A stretch of 64,000 nt of DNA, from NCBI RefSeq assembly GCF_050633425.1, contig NZ_JBOEGM010000025.1:1-64000 (forward strand), in the 5' to 3' direction. The translations under genes were made by a program, and so were the position numbers. Below are positions 35,895 to 44,286 of the stretch, one piece after another; position 1 is the first letter of the stretch, and every line of letters starts with the position of its first letter. The notes below the pieces were generated by a model. That model was not told where the DNA came from and made no database searches. It saw only the letters and a program-made list of their open reading frames with translations. The DNA is from Pelagimonas sp050633425 (GTDB taxonomy: Bacteria; Pseudomonadota; Alphaproteobacteria; Rhodobacterales; Rhodobacteraceae).

Positions 35895-36014
35895 TTCGGG
35901 CCAAACGGCCCAACGGAATGATGGCTCCTCTCCTCCTCCCTGGAGCCACCGCACCAAAACCAAGGGTCGCATGATCCATCTGATTTGAGCCCTTCTCTTC
36001 CTCCTCCCAGAGAA
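35895..36014 (+). ncRNA. Cuckoo RNA unit 5 (linker, hairpin 8 and a distant hairpin 9)
   Basis: The linker GGGCC/GGCCC mini-hairpin (35898-35911) precedes hairpin 8, TGGCTCC (35922-35928) with GGAGCCA (35942-35948) around TCTCCTCCTCCCT. After about 44 unstructured bases comes hairpin 9, TTCTCT (35993-35998) with AGAGAA (36009-36014) around the ten-base loop TCCTCCTCCC. Hairpins 8 and 9 may form one last sRNA that uses the following terminator. Confidence 0.78.
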
Positions 36015-36037
36015 TTGTTATGGGTTTCAAAACTTGA

Positions 36038-36080
36038 AACGGCGCTGCTCACCTCCCTGAGCAGCGCCGTTTTGTTTTGT
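36038..36080 (+). terminator. Strong Rho-independent terminator of the cuckoo RNA operon
   Basis: AACGGCGCTGCTC (36038-36050) pairs perfectly with GAGCAGCGCCGTT (36059-36071), a 13-base-pair stem, followed by TTTTGTTTTGT. The eight-base loop ACCTCCCT still carries a CCTCCC anti-Shine-Dalgarno core, so the terminator itself resembles a cuckoo hairpin. Confidence 0.93.
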
Positions 36081-36083
36081 GGA

Positions 36084-36443
36084 ATGGATTTACTAAACCT
36101 CTTCAAGTCGGTAGTTTCAGCCATGCTTTCCAGTTTCCCGTCTTACTTAAAGGCAAAGCTTTTCATAGCATTCCGTTTTTTCGTCGGAGTTTGCACAATT
36201 GTTGCGGTCCCAAGCTTTTGGCTTTTGGCCATCTCATCCATCATGCTCGGAGGAGACGGCATAAATGGCCAAATTGTTGATGGTCGCTTTTTTCTAGCGA
36301 GCCACGGACAGCTAACAGAAGTTGGGAAATGGACCTTTTTCGCGACGCGTTATTTGGCCATTTTGACAATTGGGACATTCATTCCAATGGTTCTTGGTTC
36401 GATGCTTATCAAGGAGATCGAAAAACGATCAAACTCATCATAG
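36084..36443 (+). CDS. Small hypothetical membrane protein
   Basis: A 119-residue open frame starting ATG at 36084, four bases after the cuckoo operon terminator. Two hydrophobic segments (about residues 29-54 and 86-110) flank a hydrophilic loop with GGDGINGQIVDGRF. I do not recognise the family. There is no good ribosome-binding site at 36084; ATG at 36123 is an alternative start. Codon use is A/T-richer than in its neighbours, suggesting a poorly conserved or acquired gene. Confidence 0.5.
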   Translation: MDLLNLFKSVVSAMLSSFPSYLKAKLFIAFRFFVGVCTIVAVPSFWLLAISSIMLGGDGINGQIVDGRFFLASHGQLTEVGKWTFFATRYLAILTIGTFIPMVLGSMLIKEIEKRSNSS

Positions 36444-36564
36444 CGTTTCGCCTCTTTCGAGCACCAATCTGACGTGATGAAGAAACAGGCTTTGTTGCTT
36501 CGCCACCTTCCCCTTCCCCCCCTTATTCGCTACAGCATCGTCAACCAAAGACGAGGAATTTCCG

Positions 36565-39500
36565 ATGCCCATGGAAAAGACGTTCAATGCCGCCGAGGCA
36601 GAACCGCGGATCAACAAGAAGTGGCAGGACCAAAAGGCCTTTGCCGCCGGTGCCAACAAGTCGCGCGACGAAAGCTTTTGCGTGATGATCCCGCCCCCGA
36701 ACGTTACCGGGGCGCTACATGTGGGCCATGCGTTTAACAATACGCTTCAGGATATTCTGACGCGCTGGCACCGGATGCGCGGGTTCGACACGCTCTGGCA
36801 GCCGGGCCAAGACCACGCGGGTATTGCCACCCAGTTGATGGTGGAAAAAGAGCTTGCCAAAACCGGGCAGCCAAGCCGCGCTGAATTGGGTCGAGAAGCG
36901 TTTCTCGACAAAGTTTGGGAATGGAAAGGCCAATATGGCGGCACAATTGTTGAACAGCTCAAGCGCCTCGGCTGTTCCTGTGATTGGGATCGCAACGCCT
37001 TTACGATGGCCGGTGCTGCGGGCGACCCGCGCGTGGGCCACGAAAATTCGCCGAATTTTCATGACGCGGTGATCAAGGTCTTTGTTGATATGTACAACAA
37101 GGGGTTGATCTATCGCGGCAAGCGCTTGGTCAACTGGGACCCACATTTCGAAACTGCGATTTCAGATCTTGAGGTCGAAAATATCGAAGTGGCCGGGCAT
37201 ATGTGGCACTTCAAATACCCACTCGCCGGTGGTGCGACATATACCTATGTCGAAAAAGACGAGGACGGAAATGTCACTCTGACCGAAGAACGCGACTATA
37301 TTTCAATCGCAACGACCCGTCCTGAAACCATGCTCGGCGATGGTGCGGTGGCGGTTCACCCCGATGACGAACGCTATGCCCCCATTGTCGGCACCCTTTG
37401 TGAAATTCCGGTTGGCCCCAAAGAACATCGCCGCCTGATCCCCATCATCACCGATGAATACCCCGATATGAATTTCGGCTCTGGTGCGGTTAAGATTACC
37501 GGCGCGCATGATTTCAACGATTACCAGGTCGCCAAACGCGGCGGCATTCCGATGTATCGCCTGATGGATACTCGCGGTGCGATGCGTGCCGACGGGGCCA
37601 CCTATGACCACGACGCTAAAATCGCCGGTGACGTTGCCAATGGCAAACGCACGCTAAGCGAGGCAGAAGCCGACGCCATCAATCTTGTGCCTGAACATCT
37701 TCGTGGCCTTGATCGTTTTGATGCCCGCGAAATGGTGGTCGCAGAAATCACCGCCGAAGGCTTGGCCGTGATGACGATGTCGGACGACCCCCGCCTTGGC
37801 CCCAAGAAAAAGCTCAAAAAGGGCGAAGAAGCCCCGGAAGCTGTGGCGGTTCCTTTGGTCGAGGCCAAGCCGATCATGCAACCCTTTGGCGACCGTTCCA
37901 AGGTCGTCATCGAACCGATGCATACCGACCAATGGTATGTTGATGCGGCTAAAATCGTTGGCCCAGCGCTGGACGCCGTGCGCAATGGCGACATCAAAAT
38001 CATGCCCGAGAGCGGCGAAAAAGTGTATTACCACTGGCTCGAAAACATTGAGCCTTGGTGTATTTCACGCCAGCTTTGGTGGGGGCACCAGATCCCGGTT
38101 TGGTATGTTCCAGGCGAAGAAGATTGGTATGCAATTTGCGCCGCAACTGAAGAAGACGCTTTGAAGGAAGCCGCCTTGCGCTTCCCCGAGGGAACTGATT
38201 TCCGCATTGTTGCGGATGCTCAGGAAGCTGCCGGCGTTCTTGCGGCAGACGTTGCGTTGATGGACACCAAAGACGAAGGGACGATCCGTCAATTCGAAGG
38301 CCCAATGGTCATCCCGATGTTCCGCGACGCGGATGTTCTCGACACTTGGTTCTCCTCCGGTCTCTGGCCAATCGGTACACTCGGCTGGCCGGAAGACAGC
38401 GATGAAATGAAGCGCTTCTTCCCGACCAGCACCTTGATCACCGGTCAGGATATTCTGTTCTTCTGGGTGGCACGCATGATCATGATGCAGCTCGCCGTCG
38501 TTGATCAGGTTCCGTTTGACACCGTCTATTTGCACCAGCTCGTCCGCGACGAGAAGGGCAAGAAGATGTCCAAAACCACTGGGAACGTCATTGATCCACT
38601 TGAAATTGTTGATGAATACGGTGCGGATGCTTTGCGTTTCACCAACACGGCCATGGCATCTATTGGCGGTGTGTTAAAGCTGTCCAAAGATCGGATCGAA
38701 GGCTATCGCAACTTTGGAACCAAACTCTGGAACGCCACGCGCTTTGCGGAAATGAACGGTGCCGTCGGCCATGATTTTTCGGCGAAAAATCGTCCCGCGC
38801 CAAACGCGACTCTCAACAAATGGATCATCGGCGAGACTGCAAAGGTTCGCGAAAACACGGACAAGGCACTGAAAGACTACCGCTTCAATGACGCGGCACT
38901 TGGCCTTTACGCCTTTGTTTGGGGCAAGGTGTGCGACTGGTATGTTGAATTTTCCAAGCCTCTGTTTGGATCGGATGATGAGGCTCTGGCACAAGAAACC
39001 CGCGAGACAATGGCCTGGGTGCTGGACCAGTGCATGATCATGCTGCACCCAATCATGCCCTTCATCACCGAAGAGCTCTGGGACAACACCGCCAAACGTG
39101 AAAAAATGCTCGTTCACGGTGATTGGCCCGACTATGGCACCGATTTGGTTGATCCCAAAGCGGAGGCAGAAATCTCTTGGGTGATCAGCCTGATTGAGGG
39201 GGTTCGCTCGGCTCGGTCTCAAATGAACGTACCAGCACGCCTATTTGTTCCACTTCTGGTCACAGGCTTTGGGGATGAAGAAAAAGCTGCTTGGGCGCGT
39301 AACGAAGCCATTATCAAACGTATGGCGCGTATCGAGTCTCTTGGAGACGTCGAAAGCTTCCCCAAGGGCTGTGTGACCGTTCCGGTGGGTGGCGCAACAT
39401 TTGGCATGCCGCTGGCCGACATCATCGATGTCAGTGCTGAAAAAGACCGTCTTGAAAAGGCAATTGGCAAATTGGCGAAAGAGATTGGCGGTTTGCGTGG

Positions 39501-39636
39501 TCGGCTTAACAACCCCAAATTCGCGGTCTCAGCCCCCGCCGAAGTTGTTGAAGAGGCGCAGGCCAATCTTGAGGCCCGATTGATTGAAGACGCAAAGCTG
39601 CAAGAGGCCCTCGCCCGTGTTGCCGAAATCGGTTGA
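36565..39636 (+). CDS. valS: Valyl-tRNA synthetase
   Basis: A 1023-residue class I aminoacyl-tRNA synthetase that charges tRNA-Val. It has the HIGH-equivalent LHVGHA (near residue 49) in PPPNVTGALHVGHAFN and the KMSKT motif near residue 665. A CP1 editing domain lies between, with TTRPETMLGDGAVAVHP, and a C-terminal coiled-coil arm (about 950-1020). An alphaproteobacterial insertion (PKKKLKKGEEAPEAVAVPLV) lies in the CP1 region. The start at 36565 follows ACGAGGAATTT. A strong terminator comes 24 bases after the stop. Confidence 0.97.
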   Translation: MPMEKTFNAAEAEPRINKKWQDQKAFAAGANKSRDESFCVMIPPPNVTGALHVGHAFNNTLQDILTRWHRMRGFDTLWQPGQDHAGIATQLMVEKELAKTGQPSRAELGREAFLDKVWEWKGQYGGTIVEQLKRLGCSCDWDRNAFTMAGAAGDPRVGHENSPNFHDAVIKVFVDMYNKGLIYRGKRLVNWDPHFETAISDLEVENIEVAGHMWHFKYPLAGGATYTYVEKDEDGNVTLTEERDYISIATTRPETMLGDGAVAVHPDDERYAPIVGTLCEIPVGPKEHRRLIPIITDEYPDMNFGSGAVKITGAHDFNDYQVAKRGGIPMYRLMDTRGAMRADGATYDHDAKIAGDVANGKRTLSEAEADAINLVPEHLRGLDRFDAREMVVAEITAEGLAVMTMSDDPRLGPKKKLKKGEEAPEAVAVPLVEAKPIMQPFGDRSKVVIEPMHTDQWYVDAAKIVGPALDAVRNGDIKIMPESGEKVYYHWLENIEPWCISRQLWWGHQIPVWYVPGEEDWYAICAATEEDALKEAALRFPEGTDFRIVADAQEAAGVLAADVALMDTKDEGTIRQFEGPMVIPMFRDADVLDTWFSSGLWPIGTLGWPEDSDEMKRFFPTSTLITGQDILFFWVARMIMMQLAVVDQVPFDTVYLHQLVRDEKGKKMSKTTGNVIDPLEIVDEYGADALRFTNTAMASIGGVLKLSKDRIEGYRNFGTKLWNATRFAEMNGAVGHDFSAKNRPAPNATLNKWIIGETAKVRENTDKALKDYRFNDAALGLYAFVWGKVCDWYVEFSKPLFGSDDEALAQETRETMAWVLDQCMIMLHPIMPFITEELWDNTAKREKMLVHGDWPDYGTDLVDPKAEAEISWVISLIEGVRSARSQMNVPARLFVPLLVTGFGDEEKAAWARNEAIIKRMARIESLGDVESFPKGCVTVPVGGATFGMPLADIIDVSAEKDRLEKAIGKLAKEIGGLRGRLNNPKFAVSAPAEVVEEAQANLEARLIEDAKLQEALARVAEIG

Positions 39637-39660
39637 GCGCGACACAACTAGTGACAAGAA

Positions 39661-39692
39661 AGCCCGGAGCATTAACTGCTCCGGGCTTTTTC
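39661..39692 (+). terminator. Rho-independent terminator after valS
   Basis: AGCCCGGAGCA pairs with TGCTCCGGGCT (11 base pairs) around a TTAAC loop, followed by TTTTT. It lies between the convergent valS and TPP-enzyme genes. Confidence 0.92.
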
Positions 39693-39736
39693 ATATTGCC
39701 GTCGAAGGTCGACCCACCGACTTAAAGGACCGCCGA

Positions 39737-41326
39737 TTAAAGGACCGCTGGTGTCACCCGGATCAATGTTGGAAGCGGCACCGCAAAAGCGGCCAAAACG
39801 GCCCGCTGCAACGCCTCCAAATCCTCCGGTTCAACCGCCTCAGCCCCATAGGCCCGCGCCAAAGCCAGAAAATCAGGATTGTGGGCAACCACGGCATTCG
39901 GAGCGATTTGGCTTTGGATCATACTGTCTTCGATCTCGCCCAACTTACCGTTGTCCCAGACGAAAATGGGTAGGCTAAGCCCCAATTCAACAGCCGTCCC
40001 AAGATCTTGGACCGTGTATTGAAATCCGTAATCGCCGAGGATTGCCAGAGTTGGCCTGCCGCGCCGCGCAACCGCTCCACCAATGGCCGCAGGCAACCCA
40101 TAGCCGAGCGTGCCAAAACCAGATGGATGGTGCCAATGGCAAGGGCGGGGCATATCCCACACTTCCTTGGCCGCATAGGCAAATTGCGTCATATCGGAAT
40201 AGATCATGCAATCTTTTGGCAAAACAGCCTTGAGAGCATCGGCCACCTCCACAATTCCGGGACGTTCGGTCATGACTTCGGCACGCCAGCGCGCCTTGGT
40301 CGCGGCAACTTTTTTGATGTCCCAACACGGGGCACGATCATCGATCCGAGCCGGGATTGCAACGGCCATAGCCCGCAAAATCGCCCCAGCGTCGCCGAGA
40401 ACAGACATGTCACCAGGTTTGGCCTTTGCCAGCACCACCGGATCAATATCGACGCGGATCATTGGTGCCGAATGCCCAAGCTCATCGCGCCAAAGATCAC
40501 ACTCAGAAAGCTCCGTCCCCATTGCAATAACGAGGTCAGCCTCGGAGAGCGTGTCTGCACTGTCTGGCCGCGCCAAAAAAGACCCGAAATACAGCGGGTA
40601 GTCAGCCGACACCAAACCACGCCCGGCATAGGTGCAAAACGCCGCCGCGCCGCTCATCCTCAGGACGTCAGTGATGACATCCGCACCGCCTTTTGCACCG
40701 CCGCCAAACACAAAAATCGGTTTCTTGGCGGCCAGCAATCGGTCGGTAATGGCACGGGTCTCTTCTGTGCTGGCCTGCGGTAAGCCGGGTGCCGACGCCG
40801 CTTCAGGCGCAGGATCAGCACTCGCGCCCAAGCTGGCGATCGGCACCTGAATATGGCACGAGCGTTTGCGTTTGGTCACAAAACCGGTCAAAGCGCGATC
40901 TACCAAGTGATAGGTCGTAGAGGCATCACGCGCTTCTTCAGACCATTCGCAAACCATATCCGCCGCGGCGCGTTGATCTAACATCTGGTGCAGCTGGCCA
41001 TGTTTGCCAGTGATATCATCCAAACAAGACGTAATCGCGAGCACCGATACACTGTCACTATAGGCCTGCCCCAAGGCGGTCATCGCATTGCACAAACCCG
41101 GCCCAGTGATCAGATAGCACACGCCCGGCTTGCCAGTCGCACGGGAATAGCCGTCGGCCATAAATCCCGCGCCCTGTTCATGGCGGGCCAAGACATGGGT
41201 GATCCCAGCCTCTTCGATCCCGCGATACATCTCAACGTTGTGCACGCCGGGAATGCCAAAGATCACCTCAACCCCGCGCGATTTCAACATATGTGAAATC
41301 TGTGCCCCCAATGGTCTTTGCATCAT
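39737..41326 (-). CDS. Thiamine-diphosphate-dependent decarboxylase/acetolactate synthase-like enzyme
   Basis: A 529-residue TPP enzyme. The N-terminal domain has the activating Glu in LARHEQGAGFMADGYSRATG, and the C-terminal cofactor domain has ILGDYGFQYTVQDLGTAVE (GDY in place of GDG). It is more similar to 5-guanidino-2-oxopentanoate decarboxylase-type proteins than to biosynthetic IlvB, and no IlvN subunit is nearby. Given the arginine genes at 15-18 kb a role in arginine transamination products is possible but unproven. ATG at 41326 overlaps the trkH stop by four bases, with GGAGGGC upstream. Confidence 0.83.
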   Translation of the reverse strand: MMQRPLGAQISHMLKSRGVEVIFGIPGVHNVEMYRGIEEAGITHVLARHEQGAGFMADGYSRATGKPGVCYLITGPGLCNAMTALGQAYSDSVSVLAITSCLDDITGKHGQLHQMLDQRAAADMVCEWSEEARDASTTYHLVDRALTGFVTKRKRSCHIQVPIASLGASADPAPEAASAPGLPQASTEETRAITDRLLAAKKPIFVFGGGAKGGADVITDVLRMSGAAAFCTYAGRGLVSADYPLYFGSFLARPDSADTLSEADLVIAMGTELSECDLWRDELGHSAPMIRVDIDPVVLAKAKPGDMSVLGDAGAILRAMAVAIPARIDDRAPCWDIKKVAATKARWRAEVMTERPGIVEVADALKAVLPKDCMIYSDMTQFAYAAKEVWDMPRPCHWHHPSGFGTLGYGLPAAIGGAVARRGRPTLAILGDYGFQYTVQDLGTAVELGLSLPIFVWDNGKLGEIEDSMIQSQIAPNAVVAHNPDFLALARAYGAEAVEPEDLEALQRAVLAAFAVPLPTLIRVTPAVL

Positions 41327-42771
41327 GCCCTCCAGAAACGGATTGTGAAAATGGCGTAAACCGCCAAAAGTTCCAAACGCCCAGTCAGCATAGCAAAGCT
41401 CAGCATCCATTTGGCCGTCGTGCCAATATCGGCAAAATTACCTGCAGGCCCGATCTGATCGCCAAGCCCCGGCCCGATATTCGCCAACGCCGTTGCCGCC
41501 CCCGAGACGGACGTGATGAAATCCAAACCAGTCAGGCTTAGCGCCACGGAAAGCACCCCCATGGACACCACGAAAAAGACGAAGAAGGACATGACGGAGC
41601 TGACAACTTCGTCACCAATGGGGCGGCCATCATAGCGCAGAGAAAACACCCCATTGGGCGAGCGAATGCGTTTTAGCTGAACTTTGATTGATGCAAAGAG
41701 CAGCTGATACCGGAAGATCTTGATCGAACAAGCCGTCGATCCCGCGCAGCCGCCAATCAGGCCAACAAAGAAGAACAGCATGATCAGGAATGGGCCCCAT
41801 TCCATATAGTCAACACTGGCATAACCGGTGCCCGAAATGATTGACGTGATATTAAACAACGCCTCGCGAAAGGCCTGTTCGGGATGGTGTGGGAAAATCC
41901 AGAGCAACATGGTGGCAGTTCCCGCCACCAGTACAACAATCGTTCCCAAAAAAGCGCGAACCTGGCTGTCGCGCCACAACACATTGCGGTTGCCATTCAG
42001 CATTTGGACATAGCGCACAAATGGTAGGGCCGCCAAAATCATAAAGACGGCCGCCACATATTCGGCAGGCCCGGAAAACGTGCCAAAAGACGCATCGTAA
42101 TTGGCAAACCCGCCGGTAGAAACAGTCGTCAGAGCATGCACAGACGCATCAAAAGCGTTCATTCCGCATAACAAGTAGGACAGTGCGCACATCAGGGTAA
42201 TCGACACATAGACTGTGGAAATCGAGGAGGAAATTTGCGTCGCGCGGGGCAAGATTTTCCCCATGGTATCAAAGCCTTCTGATCGGAAAATTTGCATCCC
42301 GCCGACCCTGAGTTCGGGCAAGAACACCATCGCCACAACAATGATCCCGATCCCGCCAATCCACTGCAACAAGCCGCGCCACAACAGCAACCCTTTTGGC
42401 AAGTCATCCAAGCCCGACAACACCGTCGACCCGGTGGTTGTCAGGCCTGACATGGCCTCAAAAAACGCGTCGGTATACGTGGCTTGGGTTTCGCCCAACA
42501 CAAATGGCAACGCCCCAAAAGCAGGCAGCGCCACCCAGACGGATGTGGTCAACAAAAAGGTCTGCTGAATAGAGAGCCCTTGCTTGACCGCATTGGCACA
42601 TGCCAGTGAAATCAAACCGCCAATCATCACCGTGATCAGCGCGCTCTCTAAGAACACATGCCACTGCCCCCTCCCCTCGGCCAAATCGACCAGCATCGGG
42701 AGGAACATCGTGGCACCAAGACAGGTGACTAGCAGGCCAATGACATAGGCGACGGGGCGGATATCGAACAT
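41323..42771 (-). CDS. trkH: TrkH family potassium uptake protein
   Basis: A 482-residue inner-membrane potassium translocating subunit with about ten membrane segments. It has the four degenerate pore loops, seen in SGLTTTGSTVL, TVSTGGFANYD, ISGTGYASVD and TALANIGPGLG. It needs a TrkA-type regulatory subunit, which is not encoded here. Translational coupling to the TPP enzyme downstream (ATGA overlap) is unusual for trkH and may only reflect cotranscription. Confidence 0.94.
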   Translation of the reverse strand: MFDIRPVAYVIGLLVTCLGATMFLPMLVDLAEGRGQWHVFLESALITVMIGGLISLACANAVKQGLSIQQTFLLTTSVWVALPAFGALPFVLGETQATYTDAFFEAMSGLTTTGSTVLSGLDDLPKGLLLWRGLLQWIGGIGIIVVAMVFLPELRVGGMQIFRSEGFDTMGKILPRATQISSSISTVYVSITLMCALSYLLCGMNAFDASVHALTTVSTGGFANYDASFGTFSGPAEYVAAVFMILAALPFVRYVQMLNGNRNVLWRDSQVRAFLGTIVVLVAGTATMLLWIFPHHPEQAFREALFNITSIISGTGYASVDYMEWGPFLIMLFFFVGLIGGCAGSTACSIKIFRYQLLFASIKVQLKRIRSPNGVFSLRYDGRPIGDEVVSSVMSFFVFFVVSMGVLSVALSLTGLDFITSVSGAATALANIGPGLGDQIGPAGNFADIGTTAKWMLSFAMLTGRLELLAVYAIFTIRFWRA

Positions 42772-42816
42772 AGACGCAGGGTTGGATGCAGCCGCACGTC
42801 ATGTCAAGTCAGGGCG

Positions 42817-43044
42817 TTAACTATAGAGGATGTCCCGGAAAACATGCGGCAAGATATCATCGCGCTTGAGACCCAGTCGTGCAAGATCGTTGTCGCTCTG
42901 GGCTTCGAGTTGAATGATTTGTTTCAATCGGGCACGACGTAACCCAGCCGGGTTTACCCCGAATCCACGTTCCGCGAAAAAATTATCGATCTTGAGGCCC
43001 AAGGAAACTTTGCTCATGGCCATTTGAACATTATCACGTGGCAT
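42817..43044 (-). CDS. DUF1127 domain protein
   Basis: A 75-residue small basic protein whose C-terminal half (RARLKQIIQLEAQSDNDLARLGL) matches DUF1127, ending RDDILPHVFRDILYS. It is the second DUF1127 gene in the window but has no cuckoo hairpins after it. It may be an RNA-binding or stress-related protein. ATG at 43044 or 43020 (MAMSK) could be used. It lies 45 bases upstream of trkH on the same strand. Confidence 0.75.
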   Translation of the reverse strand: MPRDNVQMAMSKVSLGLKIDNFFAERGFGVNPAGLRRARLKQIIQLEAQSDNDLARLGLKRDDILPHVFRDILYS

Positions 43045-43205
43045 TTTGGAAACCTTTCATTACGACACTGGTTTCCCCCCTGCCAGTAGCCTGCCACACG
43101 GGAGGTGTGATTTGTATGAAAAGACCGGACGCTCCGATTAGACTTTTAGGTAAATGCCTAAGATTTCAACCAAAAGATACATTCGGCATCTACTTTTGAT
43201 GGGCA

Positions 43206-44261
43206 TTACCCGACGTGGAACAGCGTAGAGAACAGTTTTGGGTCAAGGCTCTGATCAGCAAACAGCGTCCCCTCGGTCAGGACTGAAACCGCATCATGAC
43301 TGTGCAGGCTTTCTTGGTGGCTTGCCACGATACGAAAATCACCAACGCGGGCGTCATCCTCCAACCCTTGTGCAAAAAGCCGCGCGGCATCCTCAACAAA
43401 GATAGGGTTCGCGGCGTTCAGTTCCGCAAAAGCCTGCTCATCCTCGCGCTTGACCATAACCTGGGTTTCGGTTGGAACGGCGCGACGGCAAAGGTCAACG
43501 AGATCTTCGAACCACAGGCATTCGCCCGGCAGCACCTCAACCGACAGTCTGGCAACCGAGCGTTGCGAATGAGGGGTCGCAAGCTGCCCACGCTCGCGTC
43601 GCGCATGCTCACTCAGTTCAAGCGAGCAAGGGCATGTGGAGCTGTAAACGTAATCCAAATGCATGATCTTGCGCCGCTGCCCCGCTGTTTCAACAAGCTC
43701 AAGCGCGATGTCATAGTATTGAAATCCACTCAGGCCGGAGCGCAGGCTTTGCACCTTCATAGGAAAGCTAAAGCGCATCTGAATACGCGCTTCAAAGCTT
43801 TCTAAATCAGTCTTGTAATCATCAAGCGCGGCTTCCATCACCTCAAAACTAAAGGTTTTTTCGGAATGGGTATAAAATGACCGCATGATGCGGCTCATAT
43901 TGATGCCCTTTTTATCCGCCTCAAGGCTCACCGTCCCGGTGACCGATGTCTCGAGCGTCAAATCACCATTGTCGCGGGTATGATACGGGATCGGCAACCG
44001 AAAGTTGGAGATGCCAACGTGTTGGATCACGCGATGGGCACCGCGGATCAGCGAGGACGGCCCGTTTTGCAGATCCGGCAGCGTGTCTTTATACGCGTCA
44101 TCCACGACAAAATTGTCAGGATAGACCGAGTGTAGTTCAGGATAAGCACCGGTCATCTCTGCCAATGCACCGTCACTTCCTGCGTATTTGCGCAGCAATT
44201 CCAGTGCCTTCTCTGCCTCTTCTCGGCTCGGTTTCTCTGAGATACCCGATTGCATATTCAT
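43206..44261 (-). CDS. folE2: GTP cyclohydrolase FolE2
   Basis: A 351-residue type IB GTP cyclohydrolase (DUF198), which makes dihydroneopterin triphosphate from GTP for folate and queuosine precursors. The conserved active-site region STCPCSLELSEHARRERGQLATPHSQRS contains the catalytic Cys and Glu/His metal ligands. FolE2 enzymes work with metals other than zinc, so in many bacteria they serve under zinc shortage. It lies downstream of metZ, separated by two strong hairpins. AAAAGGGGG precedes the start. Confidence 0.93.
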   Translation of the reverse strand: MNMQSGISEKPSREEAEKALELLRKYAGSDGALAEMTGAYPELHSVYPDNFVVDDAYKDTLPDLQNGPSSLIRGAHRVIQHVGISNFRLPIPYHTRDNGDLTLETSVTGTVSLEADKKGINMSRIMRSFYTHSEKTFSFEVMEAALDDYKTDLESFEARIQMRFSFPMKVQSLRSGLSGFQYYDIALELVETAGQRRKIMHLDYVYSSTCPCSLELSEHARRERGQLATPHSQRSVARLSVEVLPGECLWFEDLVDLCRRAVPTETQVMVKREDEQAFAELNAANPIFVEDAARLFAQGLEDDARVGDFRIVASHQESLHSHDAVSVLTEGTLFADQSLDPKLFSTLFHVG

Positions 44262-44286
44262 GGGCAGGCCCCCTTTTCATCCTGTC

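Larger units (their letters stand above)
35540..36080 (+). ncRNA. Array of cuckoo/CcsR-type small RNAs with anti-Shine-Dalgarno loops
   Basis: Nine hairpins, each with a 10-13-base loop containing CTCCTCCC or a close variant, lie downstream of the DUF1127 gene. Stems vary in sequence but stay paired, as expected for structured RNA. TTCGG-initiated linkers at 35622, 35726, 35790 and 35895 divide the array into five units. The loops are complementary to Shine-Dalgarno sequences and mimic the 16S rRNA 3' end. Known cuckoo RNAs have two such hairpins per RNA and are processed from the DUF1127 transcript under stress. The separate hairpins are listed individually below. Confidence 0.88.

Noticed and set aside
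35540..36060. Array considered as CRISPR
   Set aside because: The repeated part is a loop of about 12 bases flanked by different self-complementary stems, with irregular spacing and no cas genes nearby.
35618..36124. 168-codon minus-strand open frame rich in REEER repeats over the hairpin array
   Set aside because: Its repetitive peptide is simply the translation of the repeated CTCCTCCC motif. The stems show compensatory changes, which marks structured RNA rather than coding sequence.
39737..41326. Naming the TPP enzyme as acetolactate synthase large subunit (ilvB)
   Set aside because: No small subunit nearby, GDY cofactor motif and the N-terminal sequence fit other TPP decarboxylases better; kept as a general TPP-enzyme call.
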